Of a stretch of DNA of 64,000 nucleotides, positions 10,690-19,078 are shown piece after piece. The DNA lies in the NCBI RefSeq assembly GCF_000376105.1, contig NZ_AQWM01000001.1:186001-250000 (forward strand). The letters run 5' to 3'. Both the position numbers and the translations under genes were made by a program. Numbering within the stretch: the first letter of the stretch is position 1; every line of letters starts with the position of its first letter. Source of the DNA: Asticcacaulis benevestitus DSM 16100 = ATCC BAA-896. Lineage in GTDB: Bacteria > Pseudomonadota > Alphaproteobacteria > Caulobacterales > Caulobacteraceae. The notes under the pieces are model-generated. The model was given only the letters and a program-made list of their open reading frames with translations, did not search any database and was not told where the DNA came from.

Positions 10690-11460
10690 TTGACTCGCTA
10701 TACCGTCAAACAACTGGCTGATCTGGTTCGCATTTCGGTGCGAACCTTGCATCACTATGACGATATCGGCCTGCTGAAACCGGCCTACCTTGGCAATAAT
10801 GGCTACAGATATTACGAACGGACGCAGCTTCACAGGCTGCAGCAGGTGCTAATGTACCGCGACTTGGGCCTGGGACTAGATCAGATCGGTGACATCATGG
10901 ATGCGACCGATTTCGATGTTGCCAGCGCTTTGCGCGGCCATCGCCAGCGGCTGGTGGACCGTCTGAGAAGCCTTGGTGATCTGCTGAGTATTATCGAAAC
11001 CACGCTCAGGCGCATTGATGGAGATGACATGACAGATACATATCCCAACATCTGGAAATCGGATGCTCAGGCGGCCGAATACAAGCAATGGCTGATGGAG
11101 CGCTACAGTGAAAAAGTTGACAGCTCCGTTGCGGACACGCGCCGCCGTATCACCGCCATGACGCCGGAAGAACGGACTGGACTTTCAGCGCAGCGCAAAG
11201 CTTGGGAGGGTGATTTGGTGACAGCATTTAAAGCCGGTATGACGGTTGAAACGCTGGCGGTGTCCGAGCTGCTGGTCAGGCACCGTATTCTGACGGCTGC
11301 CATAATAGGCGGGCCATGTATGCCGGAAACCTATACAAGCGTGGCCGACGCTTTCGGCTATGCCGGGTATAAGGATCATTTCGAAAGCCTGGCGCCTGGA
11401 CTGACCGTATGGCTGACGTCCGGCATGAAAGCGTGGGTGGCGCTCGACGCGGCGGCATGA
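10690..11460 (+). CDS. MerR-family transcriptional regulator with TipAS ligand domain
   Basis: About 256 residues. The N-terminal winged HTH is typical of MerR (YTVKQLADLVRISVRTLHHYDDIGLLKPA), followed by the dimer helix. From about residue 115 a TipAS antibiotic-recognition domain follows, with MERYSEKVDSS and the closing YKDHFESLAPGLTVWL. TipAS proteins bind cyclic peptide drugs and activate resistance genes. A TTG start at 10690 is chosen because GGAGGGAG lies directly upstream at good spacing; the frame stays open back to 10630. The next gene could be a target, but nothing in the sequence proves it. Confidence 0.85.
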   Translation: MTRYTVKQLADLVRISVRTLHHYDDIGLLKPAYLGNNGYRYYERTQLHRLQQVLMYRDLGLGLDQIGDIMDATDFDVASALRGHRQRLVDRLRSLGDLLSIIETTLRRIDGDDMTDTYPNIWKSDAQAAEYKQWLMERYSEKVDSSVADTRRRITAMTPEERTGLSAQRKAWEGDLVTAFKAGMTVETLAVSELLVRHRILTAAIIGGPCMPETYTSVADAFGYAGYKDHFESLAPGLTVWLTSGMKAWVALDAAA

Positions 11461-11496
11461 ACGCGGTAGGTTCAGACTGCAAAACAGGAGGCTGGC

Positions 11497-12387
11497 ATGG
11501 ACTGGACACGGCGCAGCATGGTTATGGCGGGGGCGGCGACTCTGGCGGCTGGTCCTGTTCAGGCACAGCAACAGGTTAGTGATCCCGATTTCAAACCGAA
11601 AGTTGATATGCCGGCCATCGCAGGGAAGCACCTGACGATAGATCAAGCGCATAACAACTTCCATACGCGTGACGGTCGTTATGCGCCGTTTGCGCGGCTG
11701 ATGACCGCTGATGGTTGGACGGTTGGGACGAACGACGCGGCCTTTAGCGCCGCAACATTGGCCGAAAACGATGTGCTGGTTGTCGCTAATGCCCTGCCGC
11801 CGAAGGGCGGCGAAGAGGCTTTCACGACTGAGGAATGTACCAACGTTGAACAATGGGTTAAGGGCGGCGGATCGCTGTGGCTGATCGCCGATCATGCCCC
11901 CTTTGGCAAGGCGGCGCAGATCATGGCGAAGGCCTTTGGCTTCGACATGGGCACGGGCTATGTGTTCGAACCGGAAGCAAACAGTCAGCTTGTCTTTACC
12001 GGCGCCGCGCTGGGTGATCATCTCATCATGCATGGGCGCAATGACAAGGAGCGTATTCGCAAGATAAAGAGCTTCACCGGCCAGTCGTTGAGTGTGCCGA
12101 AAGGCGCTACGGCCTTGCTAAAGTTTGGTGACCGGGCGCGTGAGGCACCAACACCCCAGGATATGACCCGCGGACGCAAGATGCCTGCAGTCGCCGGGCG
12201 ATGCCAGAGCTTCGCGCTGGACTATGGCGCAGGGCGATTGGTGGTGATGGGGGAGGCAGCCATGCTGTCGGCCCAGGTGGTCATCCAACCAAATGGTGAG
12301 CGTATCTATGCCGGTATGAATGTCCCGGGATATGACGACCAGCAATTTGCGCTGAATGTAGGACGTTGGCTTGAGCGTGTCCTGTGA
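11497..12387 (+). CDS. Exported DUF4350-like (class I amidotransferase-fold) protein
   Basis: A 296-residue protein with a twin-arginine-like N-terminus (DWTRRSMVMAGAATLAAG) and probable cleavage after VQAQ. The mature part has NNFHTRDGRYAPFARLM, the motif VLVVANALP, WVKGGGSLWLIADHAPFG, and RLVVMGEAAML. This resembles DUF4350 / GATase1-like domains, which adopt a ThuA-like fold. No catalytic Cys is apparent at the usual nucleophile elbow, so it may bind rather than hydrolyse. AGGAGG precedes ATG. Its stop overlaps the GTG start of the next gene (GTGA), implying translational coupling. Confidence 0.7.
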   Translation: MDWTRRSMVMAGAATLAAGPVQAQQQVSDPDFKPKVDMPAIAGKHLTIDQAHNNFHTRDGRYAPFARLMTADGWTVGTNDAAFSAATLAENDVLVVANALPPKGGEEAFTTEECTNVEQWVKGGGSLWLIADHAPFGKAAQIMAKAFGFDMGTGYVFEPEANSQLVFTGAALGDHLIMHGRNDKERIRKIKSFTGQSLSVPKGATALLKFGDRAREAPTPQDMTRGRKMPAVAGRCQSFALDYGAGRLVVMGEAAMLSAQVVIQPNGERIYAGMNVPGYDDQQFALNVGRWLERVL

Positions 12388-12737
12388 GCCTGACCTTGCA
12401 ACACCTCTGTGAACTGGCTCTGGAACTGCCTGGTACCGAAGCCTCGGAATCGTGGGGTGCGCCGAACGTCAAGGTAGGCAAGAGGGCGATGTTCTACTGG
12501 AATTCGAAGTGGGATGCGCCGGTCTTCAAGATGGATTTTGAGACGCGCGACGTTTATCTGGAGGCTGATTCCGAGACCTTTTTTATCACAGATCATCATC
12601 GTAATTGGCCATGCATCTTGGCGCACAAGGACAAAATCGATGAGGACTGGATACGCGGAAATCTGCGTCAGGTGTGGCTGGCGCAGGCACCGAAAAAGCT
12701 TCTGAAGGCGCATGAAGCGGACGTCAGAACTTTGTAA
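12384..12737 (+). CDS. MmcQ/YjbR family protein
   Basis: A 117-residue cytosolic protein matching the CyaY-like MmcQ/YjbR fold: LALELPGTEASESWG near the N-terminus, GKRAMFYWN, VFKMDFETRDVYLEAD, and a closing WIRGNLRQVWLAQAPKKLL. Family members are often called DNA-binding, but the biochemical role is not established. The GTG start overlaps the preceding stop by four bases, so it is coupled to the DUF4350-like gene. Confidence 0.85.
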   Translation: MSLTLQHLCELALELPGTEASESWGAPNVKVGKRAMFYWNSKWDAPVFKMDFETRDVYLEADSETFFITDHHRNWPCILAHKDKIDEDWIRGNLRQVWLAQAPKKLLKAHEADVRTL

Positions 12738-12916
12738 TTGATATCCCGAAATTAAGAATTGCGGCCGGCTTGCGGCGGATCAAGCCCTATTGACGACACA
12801 TGACTCTGTCATCGTCAAATCAACCGGGGAATTTGCGCGCGTAAGGGGATGTTAGTAAATACGGCATTAACCTTCATGGCGATACACCCGATCTTTTGAG
12901 TTTGAGGAGTCGCCGC

Positions 12917-13540
12917 ATGGAGCGTCGTTCGTTTCTTCTGGCCGGTGTGGCCGCCGCCGCCACGCCCTTGATCGCTGGCCTCGCCCCGCGCTTGGCTATG
13001 GCGCAGGATTATCCTGTCGAGAAAGGCCAGCCTGCCGAAAAGCAGGAATATCGCTATTATACGCGTGATGAAATCCTGACCGCAGGTTCGGATTTCCTCG
13101 GCGTGACCGTCGAAGCGCTTGGCGGCGCGCTGGAAAAGATCTTCGCCGACTATGGCGATCACCCCACCGCCTATATCGCCGGCACCGAAGCCTCCGGCGC
13201 GGTCGGCATCGGCGTACGCTATGGCAAGGGTAACCTGTTCATGAAGGACGTGCCGGAGCCGACACAACTGTTCTGGCAGGGGCCATCGATCGGGTTTGAT
13301 ACCGGCGCCAACGCCTCGCGCTGCTTTACCCTGATCTATAACCTGCGCGAGCCGATCTTCATGTATCGCCGCTTCCCTGGTGTCGAGGGTTCGGCCTATT
13401 TCATCGGCGGCCTCAGCCTGACCTACCAGCGCGCCGAAGGTATCGTGCTGGCGCCCATCCGCGCCGGTGTCGGCTTCCGTCTCGGCGCCAATGTCGGCTA
13501 TATGAGCTTCTCGAAGAAGCGCCGTATTATTCCATTGTAA
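12917..13540 (+). CDS. eipA: EipA-type periplasmic envelope integrity protein (DUF1134)
   Basis: A 207-residue exported protein. The N-terminus MERRSFLLAG with a long hydrophobic core suggests Sec or Tat export, with cleavage after AMAQ. The DUF1134 domain is recognised by YYTRDEILTAGSDFLG, the glycine-rich TEASGAVGIGVRYGKG, WQGPSIGFDTGANASRCFTLIYNL, and RAGVGFRLGANVGYMSFS. In Brucella and Caulobacter this family (EipA) forms a small periplasmic beta-barrel needed for envelope integrity. ATG at 12917 follows GAGGAG; an upstream in-frame ATG at 12896 is less likely. Confidence 0.9.
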   Translation: MERRSFLLAGVAAAATPLIAGLAPRLAMAQDYPVEKGQPAEKQEYRYYTRDEILTAGSDFLGVTVEALGGALEKIFADYGDHPTAYIAGTEASGAVGIGVRYGKGNLFMKDVPEPTQLFWQGPSIGFDTGANASRCFTLIYNLREPIFMYRRFPGVEGSAYFIGGLSLTYQRAEGIVLAPIRAGVGFRLGANVGYMSFSKKRRIIPL

Positions 13541-13594
13541 GAGCTCAAACGCCGCATAGCTCGGCGCATCAGCGCCGGCGCGTGATCGCGCTTG

Positions 13595-13614
13595 CCGAAA
13601 CCTCACGGTTTCGG
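13595..13614. terminator. Hairpin between convergent genes
   Basis: CCGAAACC (13595-13602) and GGTTTCGG (13607-13614) form a perfect 8-bp stem with a TCAC loop, between the stops of eipA and the oxidoreductase gene. No T-tract follows on either strand, so a terminator role is tentative. Confidence 0.4.
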
Positions 13615-13616
13615 AA

Positions 13617-14648
13617 CTACACCGCTACTCTTCGACCTTCACGTGAGCTGATAAAGCCAAGCTCCAGTAATCGCATCACTTTCAGCGCGTCCTCTCCGCT
13701 CACCGGATTGGGCGCGTTGTCGGGTATGGCCTTCGCCATGGCCTCGTAATAGGCAAGGTAATTGCCGGTTGTGGCCACGATCTCCTCCGGCATGCCTGCG
13801 ACATCATCCGTGACCGGTGTGAAACGTCCGGTGACCGGATCGGCGCCCCAGCCAGGATCGCCCGGTGTGCGACCGGCTTTTAGCATCTCTTCCTGCGTAT
13901 CCATGCCATACTTGACGAAGGCGCCCTTTGAGCCCTGCACCTCAAGGCAGGGGCCGTTGATGGTGGTCATCATCGAACTGTGCAGGATGACGCGCAGCGG
14001 GCCGTAGCCGAGCGTGACGTGGAAATAGTCATCGGTCTGCGCAGCCGGACGCTGGCCCGTGATATCGGCCATGATCCATTCCGGCTGTCCGAAAAGGCTC
14101 AAGGCCTGATCGAGTAGGTGCGAGCCGAGGTCGAACCAGATGCCGGAGCCGGGACCCGCGCGTTCACGCCAGCGATCGCGCACCACGGGCCGCAGACGGT
14201 CATAGCGCAGGATAAACTGATAAAGGTCGCCGAGGCGCGGACGTAGGGCTTGGAAAGTCAGGTAGTTGCTGTCCCAGCGGCGGCAATGGAAGACCGATAC
14301 GAGTTTGCCGACCCGCTCGGCATGGGCCAGAACCGATTCGCCTTCCGCTACACTGAGCGCAAAAGGCTTGTCGATGACGACATGCTTGCCGGCTTCCAGC
14401 GCTTCGTGGGCCTGTGAGGCGTGAAGGTCGTTCGGTGTGGCGATCACCACCAGTTCGATAGCGGGATCATTGAGTGCGGTGGTGAGATCGGGCGCGACCG
14501 TGACACCAGAGATATCTGACAGCACATCGGCAGGGCGTGACGATACGATGGTCGTCAGCTCAAGCCCTTTGGCCGCGCGGATCAGCGGCGCGTGGATGGT
14601 CTTGCCGGCATAGCCGTAACCGACCAGCGCTGCCCTGACCCTAGGCAT
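13617..14648 (-). CDS. Gfo/Idh/MocA-family NAD(P)-dependent oxidoreductase
   Basis: A 343-residue cytosolic oxidoreductase of normal family length. The N-terminal Rossmann fold has VGYGYAGKT (about residues 9-17), the catalytic-site motif HVVIDKPFALSVAEG (about 88, the conserved EKP/DKP lysine) and VFHCRRWDSNY. The C-terminal alpha/beta domain has GSGIWFDLGSHLLDQAL, with the active-site Asp and His. The substrate is probably a sugar or inositol derivative, which the sequence does not settle. Its start overlaps the end of the upstream gene by 8 bases, so the two form an operon. Confidence 0.92.
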   Translation of the reverse strand: MPRVRAALVGYGYAGKTIHAPLIRAAKGLELTTIVSSRPADVLSDISGVTVAPDLTTALNDPAIELVVIATPNDLHASQAHEALEAGKHVVIDKPFALSVAEGESVLAHAERVGKLVSVFHCRRWDSNYLTFQALRPRLGDLYQFILRYDRLRPVVRDRWRERAGPGSGIWFDLGSHLLDQALSLFGQPEWIMADITGQRPAAQTDDYFHVTLGYGPLRVILHSSMMTTINGPCLEVQGSKGAFVKYGMDTQEEMLKAGRTPGDPGWGADPVTGRFTPVTDDVAGMPEEIVATTGNYLAYYEAMAKAIPDNAPNPVSGEDALKVMRLLELGFISSREGRRVAV

Positions 14649-15270
14649 AGTTGAAACTCACCGAAATGCGCACATCGTCGCTCAGATTGATCGGCACCTC
14701 ATGGCGCAACCAGCTTTCCCACAGCAAAACCGTTCCGGCCAGCGGCGTGGCGCAGACAAAGCTCTGGTGCTCCGGCTTGCCATTGGCCTTGCGCAGGGGG
14801 GCGTTCATCATAAAGCCGAGGCGCGGGTCTTCGAGGCGCAGGGCGCTTGAGCCTTCGGGGATGGAGACGTAAAACGTGCCGGAAATGACGCTGTGCGGAT
14901 GGATATGGCTAGAATGGTGGCCCATCGGCTCCAGAACATTGATCCACATCGAGTCAAGCTTGAGCTTGCGGCCGTTGAGATCGAAATCGAGCTTGTCGGC
15001 AAAGGCGGCGACGTGGCTGTCGAGTATGGCTTTCAGGTCGGCGAAGATGCTGGCGCGGGCCGGCAGGTCGTTCAGCGACGCATAGGAGGTATAGCCGAGG
15101 TAGCCCTTGGTCTGCGACCAGGTCTGCCCGGCCTCGTCCTCATCGGCGATGGCGCGGCAGGTGTCGTCGAGTTCGGCAAGGAAATCCTCGAACTTGGCAT
15201 CGCCGAGATCGGCGCGGTAAAGCTCGGTGACGAAAAGAGGGGTGACGGAGGCGGGGGCTGTTTTGCTCAT
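14641..15270 (-). CDS. TIGR02466-type putative 2-oxoglutarate/Fe(II) oxygenase
   Basis: A 209-residue protein of the TIGR02466 type. The likely metal site is seen as SSHIHPHSVISGTFYV (about residues 117-132) and, near the C-terminus, LLWESWLRHEVPIN, with an Arg for 2-oxoglutarate in DDVRISVSF. It is cytosolic with no signal sequence. The substrate is unknown. It is first in a two-gene operon with the Gfo/Idh/MocA oxidoreductase, suggesting successive oxidation steps on a small molecule, an inference from context only. Confidence 0.82.
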   Translation of the reverse strand: MSKTAPASVTPLFVTELYRADLGDAKFEDFLAELDDTCRAIADEDEAGQTWSQTKGYLGYTSYASLNDLPARASIFADLKAILDSHVAAFADKLDFDLNGRKLKLDSMWINVLEPMGHHSSHIHPHSVISGTFYVSIPEGSSALRLEDPRLGFMMNAPLRKANGKPEHQSFVCATPLAGTVLLWESWLRHEVPINLSDDVRISVSFNYA

Positions 15271-15314
15271 GGCGTTTCCCTAAGCTTATAGGGCGTTCAG
15301 GGCAAGACTCAAAA

Positions 15315-16217
15315 CTACTCCACCGTCGGGCAATCGCCGGCCAGCTTGCGCTGGTAGGCGTCGACCAGGGCCGTGTAGGGGGGCACAAAGGCGTTGGCGG
15401 TCAGTTGCGTGCCGTCGGCCAGTTGTTCGGCCTGCGCGATACGCACCTCGAAATGCAGGTGGATGGTGGTATATTGCTGCACGCCGTTGGAAACGCCGAG
15501 ATTGTTTGAAACGAGGCCGAGCTTTTGCCCGCGCTTCACCGCATCGCCAACCGTCACCTTGACCGAGCTTTTTTGCATATGCAGGTAACGGTAAATGCGG
15601 TGCGGCGCGCCGTTCCCGGTGACGGCTACGGTATAGGAACCGACCTGTGTGACAACGCCGTCCTCGGCCGCCACGGCCCAGTACATATTGGCCTTGCAGG
15701 TGGCTGGGCGAATGTCCTGGCCCTGGTGGCCCTGACCGCTGGCACAGACCGGATTGTTCCAGCCGCGCGCCTCGCAGAAATTGTCCTTCCACGGATAGGC
15801 GTAGTTGACCGGGTCGCACTGGACGCCGTGATTGCTGGCCGTGGTGGTGGGGTAATGGTCGCCGCCGGGGCTATAGACCTGTGAATTTGCGTAGACGGGC
15901 GTCTGGGCCATCGGGAAACAGATGCCCGGCGCCCAGTTGCTGACATCGGTGTAGCCGCTGCCGGAGCCGGCGACGAGGGCGGTCGCGGCGCCATGCGGGA
16001 AATCGACCATGGCGACTTCGGAAGCTGATTCGGATGCCACTTCTGATGCGGCATCGGACGCTTCCGCGCTTTCTAAGCTGTCCGCGCTTTCGGATTCGCT
16101 GGCTGAGGCGCTGGCGTCACCGCCATCGACCGGCGGCTTGCTGTCACAGGCGTTCATACCGAACAGCATGGCGGCGAGGAAGATGGCGACATTGATGGGA
16201 TGACGGCGCATGATCAA
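15315..16217 (-). CDS. M23-family metallopeptidase lipoprotein with Ser/Ala/Glu-rich linker
   Basis: A 300-residue predicted lipoprotein: hydrophobic N-terminus ending in FGMNAC (lipobox Cys about residue 24), a highly biased Ser-Ala-Glu-Asp spacer (about 30-70), then an LytM/M23 domain. Zinc-site motifs are present: GHQGQD (HxxxD, about 167), YRYLHM, and TIHLHFEVR (HxH, about 253). Extra cysteine pairs (VQCDP, NFCEARG, PVCASG) are unusual for M23 and probably form disulphides. It should cut peptidoglycan peptides in the periplasm. The start overlaps the upstream stop (ATGA), so the two genes are coupled. A start at 16211 is equally plausible. Confidence 0.88.
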   Translation of the reverse strand: MIMRRHPINVAIFLAAMLFGMNACDSKPPVDGGDASASASESESADSLESAEASDAASEVASESASEVAMVDFPHGAATALVAGSGSGYTDVSNWAPGICFPMAQTPVYANSQVYSPGGDHYPTTTASNHGVQCDPVNYAYPWKDNFCEARGWNNPVCASGQGHQGQDIRPATCKANMYWAVAAEDGVVTQVGSYTVAVTGNGAPHRIYRYLHMQKSSVKVTVGDAVKRGQKLGLVSNNLGVSNGVQQYTTIHLHFEVRIAQAEQLADGTQLTANAFVPPYTALVDAYQRKLAGDCPTVE

Positions 16218-16966
16218 CTCGCCTTCGTCAGCTTGCGCACCGACTGGACGGCGCCGTCCAGCCAGTTGGCGGGCTTTGCGACCGCCCTATTGGCTTCTGC
16301 CTGGGCTTCGGCGCCGAGGGTCACGTCATCGAACTGCGCGATGGCGTTGCGGATATAGCCGTCGCTCTGGCAATCGGGGCTTTTGATATCATCGCAACTG
16401 ACATCGAGGCTGTAGACCACGCCGTAGCGCGTGAAGGTGCCGGTCCAGCCGTCCTCCATCTGACTGATGCGGACGTCCTCGACCACATTGAGCAAGCGGG
16501 CGACCGGTCTTTTCGACACGGCGCCGGCCTCGGCCGGCACGAAGGAGCGGTTGCCGTACATGGTGATCTGCACGCCCTTGGCCTGCGGCATGTTGAGCGC
16601 GTAGGCATCACCAAAGCTCACCAGTTTGGCCTTGGCGGCATCAATCACGCCGGCGCGCGGCAGGATGACGGGGAGGCGGGTGCGGTCGAGTTCAGCCTTG
16701 GGCAGGCGCGCCAATATGCCATCCGACTTGCGCAAGGACTTTTGCTGGCTGGCGCGCTCAAGGGCTGACTGCCACTGCACCGGTGCGGGCGGCAGCGCCT
16801 TGCGTAAAAGAACAGGGCTGCCATTTCGGAGGTCGCCGCGGAAGGTGGAACTGGCCTGCCGATTGGTGGCCACCTGCCGCGCCTCAGCGCTGTAAAACAC
16901 GGCGCCGGCGCCCATCGTCAGCGCGACCACAGCGGCTGCTACGGCAGCAATCTGCTTTTTGGACAC
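16214..16966 (-). CDS. Membrane-anchored or secreted protein of unknown function
   Basis: About 250 residues. The start chosen is GTG at 16966 (VSKKQIAAVAAA...), preceded by GGGGAGG; the frame is open to 17032, but the extra residues do not look like protein. One N-terminal hydrophobic segment serves as signal or anchor. The mature region has no motif I recognise. It includes LPVILPRAGVIDAAKAKLVSFGDAYAL, a segment MYGNRSFVPA, and VSCDDIKSPDCQSDGYI with two Cys. It is coupled to the M23 lipoprotein gene by an ATGA overlap, suggesting a shared envelope function. It might handle or inhibit the hydrolase, which is speculation. Confidence 0.7.
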   Translation of the reverse strand: MSKKQIAAVAAAVVALTMGAGAVFYSAEARQVATNRQASSTFRGDLRNGSPVLLRKALPPAPVQWQSALERASQQKSLRKSDGILARLPKAELDRTRLPVILPRAGVIDAAKAKLVSFGDAYALNMPQAKGVQITMYGNRSFVPAEAGAVSKRPVARLLNVVEDVRISQMEDGWTGTFTRYGVVYSLDVSCDDIKSPDCQSDGYIRNAIAQFDDVTLGAEAQAEANRAVAKPANWLDGAVQSVRKLTKAS

Positions 16967-17105
16967 GTCAAAGCCTCCCCATCCATCCCACAGCGCCAAT
17001 CTGACGCCGTCACCCACGCGGCAAGTTAACAAAAAGTTAACACCCTGTCACGTGTGAAGAAGGAAATGGATGAAGAGGCTTTACCTTACTCGCCTTGGGA
17101 GAGGT

Positions 17106-17870
17106 TTATTTCTCCAGTTCGAAGGTCGCCGACACGTTGACGCTCAGTTGCAGTTCACCGGAAGAGACGGGCGTCGAGGAATCGGCCGACTTGGCGCGCA
17201 TCGACATCATCATCGGCTGCGGCTGGTTGTAGACCGGGCCGCCTTCATCGATTGTGATGATACGCTTAACCTTCATGCCGGTGGCAGCCGCATAGAGATT
17301 GGCGCGCTTGAGCAGGGTGGCGACGGCGGCCTGACGGGCCTGATCGAGCACGGCTTCATCATTCTTCAGGCCAAAGGTGATGGCATTGACCTGATTGATG
17401 CCGGCCTTAATCACAGCGTCGATGACCGGGCCGGTGCGGGTCAGATCGTTGACGCGCACGGTGATCTGGTTCTGGGCCTGATAGCCGGTCAGTTTCGGGG
17501 CCTGACCATCGGTGTAATCATACTGCGGGTTCAAGTTGAGGCTTGAGGTCTGGATGTCCTTGGCAGCGATCCCGGCGTCCTTGAGGGCGGCCATGACCGT
17601 ATTCATGCGGACATTATTGCCCTTCATGGCTTCGGAGGCGCTGGAACCTTGCGTCACCACGGCGAAATTGATCGTGGCCATGTCGGGTGTGGCGCTGACC
17701 TCACCGGAGGCGTTGAGGCTGAGCGTGCTGGGCGCCGGCATGATCATAACGGGCGTCTGGGTGGCGGCCTGAGCGCTTGCCATCAGAGGGGCGGCGGCCA
17801 TTCCGGCCACAAGGGCGCCTAAAGCGAAGGATTTCAGCAGGGCGGATTTGGCGTTACGGATGGCGGTCAT
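17106..17870 (-). CDS. Periplasmic SIMPL (DUF541) domain protein
   Basis: A 254-residue exported protein with a signal peptide ending near SAQA (about residue 34). The SIMPL domain covers most of the rest: LSLNASGEVSATPDMATINFAV, a conserved MNTVMAALKDAGIAAKDIQTSSLNLNPQYD, YQAQNQITV and the C-terminal VNVSATFELE. SIMPL/OMP_b-brl proteins are periplasmic and linked to oxidative stress or signalling, with no settled biochemical role. Monocistronic, with a short A/T-rich leader. Confidence 0.9.
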   Translation of the reverse strand: MTAIRNAKSALLKSFALGALVAGMAAAPLMASAQAATQTPVMIMPAPSTLSLNASGEVSATPDMATINFAVVTQGSSASEAMKGNNVRMNTVMAALKDAGIAAKDIQTSSLNLNPQYDYTDGQAPKLTGYQAQNQITVRVNDLTRTGPVIDAVIKAGINQVNAITFGLKNDEAVLDQARQAAVATLLKRANLYAAATGMKVKRIITIDEGGPVYNQPQPMMMSMRAKSADSSTPVSSGELQLSVNVSATFELEK

Positions 17871-18078
17871 GTGGATGGTCTTTCTCTATATTGGGTCGCA
17901 TGTCGATATGACAGTCCGCAGCTTGCATCGTTTGTATGACGCTTCTCTGCGGTAAGCTCATAATGGCGCAAGCTGCATGAATGTGGCCTGAACAGCGTGG
18001 ATAGCTAAAAAATGGGGTTTAAATCATGTGGCGTGCATGTTAGGCACGGCCTCCCTTCGGGCGCCTTTCGCGTTTTGG

Positions 18079-18154
18079 GGGCGAGTAGCTCAATGGTTAG
18101 AGCCGACCGCTCATAACGGTCTGGTTGGGGGTTCGAGTCCCTCCTCGCCTACCA
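18079..18154 (+). tRNA. tRNA with CAT anticodon (Ile2 or elongator Met)
   Basis: A complete 76-nt cloverleaf: acceptor GGGCGAG pairs with CTCGCCT (first pair G-T), D arm GCTC/GAGC, anticodon stem GACCG/CGGTC with loop CTCATAA (anticodon CAT), T arm GGGGG-TTCGAGT-CCCTC, discriminator A, and an encoded CCA. The initiator C1-A72 feature is absent, so it is elongator Met or the lysidine-modified Ile2; loop sequence alone does not decide. An integrase remnant begins 165 bases downstream, so the 3' end is a likely attachment site. Confidence 0.95.
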
Positions 18155-18285
18155 ACCTCCTTTCCCAATAGATCCCATATGTGTTCAAAACTCCTTATTT
18201 TAAAAGGGAATATTGAAAATTCTCGTCCCTTGAGGTACCGTTAAATGTCACCTGTTCTCATATATTTGTTGGGATGTTTAGGTCA

Positions 18286-18318
18286 GATACCAACACGGGT
18301 TGGCCGGGATACCAACAC
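18286..18318 (+). repeat. Two GATACCAACAC direct repeats before the integrase start
   Basis: GATACCAACAC occurs at 18286-18296 and again at 18308-18318, spaced 22 bp (about two helical turns). The second copy ends right at the integrase ATG (18319). Position and spacing fit integrase arm-type or autoregulatory sites. Function inferred. Confidence 0.6.
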
Positions 18319-19075
18319 ATGTCGCTCAGCGAATTAAGAATTAAGGCGTTAAAGCCTGCCGAAAAGGCTAAAAAATATTCTGACGGTGAGGGGCTTCATA
18401 TCCTTGTGACACCTTCTGGCGGAAAACTCTGGCGCTTGGCCTACCGTTTTGAGGGCAAACAGAAGTCACTAACGTTTGGAGCTTATCCGCATGTGAAGCT
18501 TCTTGACACTCGCCGCTTGAAGGATGATGCCAAGCGATTGTTGGCGAAGGGGGTTGATCCGTCTGCTAAGGTGCCCGCTAAAGAGAAGGCTAAATCGATT
18601 AGCTTCGAGGCGATGGGGCGCGAGTGGTTCAACTTAAAGCAAGGAGCATGGGTCGACCATCACAGCAGCCCGATTATCTCAGGCTTGGAGAGAGATGTAT
18701 TCCCGGTTCTAGGTGCGAATTGATAACCGAAATCGAGCCTCCCGAAGTCTTGGCTGCGATTCGAACGGTGGAGGATCGAGGCGCCATCGACACGGCCAAA
18801 CGCCTCCGACAGACCATCAGTTCAATCTTCAGGTACGCTATTGCCAACGGAAAGGCGAAGTACGATCCAGCAGCTTCGCTCCATAACGCGATGCGACCGG
18901 CACCGAAGGTCAAGCATCAACCGAGCATTCGGGAAAAGGAATTGCCCGAGTTTATCATTCGCGGCTGTCGATCCATGGTCTCCGCAGCACGGCATCAACC
19001 ATTCTAAACGAGAGTGGTCTATTCAATTCTGACTGGATTGAACGGCAATACATGGCGCCTAACACTCCTTATGAA
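18319..19075 (+). pseudogene. Tyrosine recombinase (P4-type integrase), three-frame remnant
   Basis: Three fragments of one integrase lie in three frames. Frame A (18319-18723) encodes the arm-binding N-terminal domain (DGEGLHILVTPSGGKLWRL). After a one-base shift near 18715, frame B continues with the core-binding domain (EIEPPEVLAAIRTVEDRGA ... FRYAIANGKAKYDPA) to about 18950. A deletion then removes most of the catalytic domain. Frame C from 18974 gives HGLRSTASTILNESGL and DWIERQ, the end of the catalytic domain with its H-x-x-R box. The catalytic Tyr region is lost. A normal protein is about 400 aa; this cannot be functional. Confidence 0.9.
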
Positions 19076-19078
19076 CAC

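Noticed and set aside
18130-18160. tRNA 3' end as attL, with a matching attR expected at the far island border.
   Set aside because: No second copy of the tRNA 3' end was found by reading to 26 kb or beyond, so attR is not claimed.
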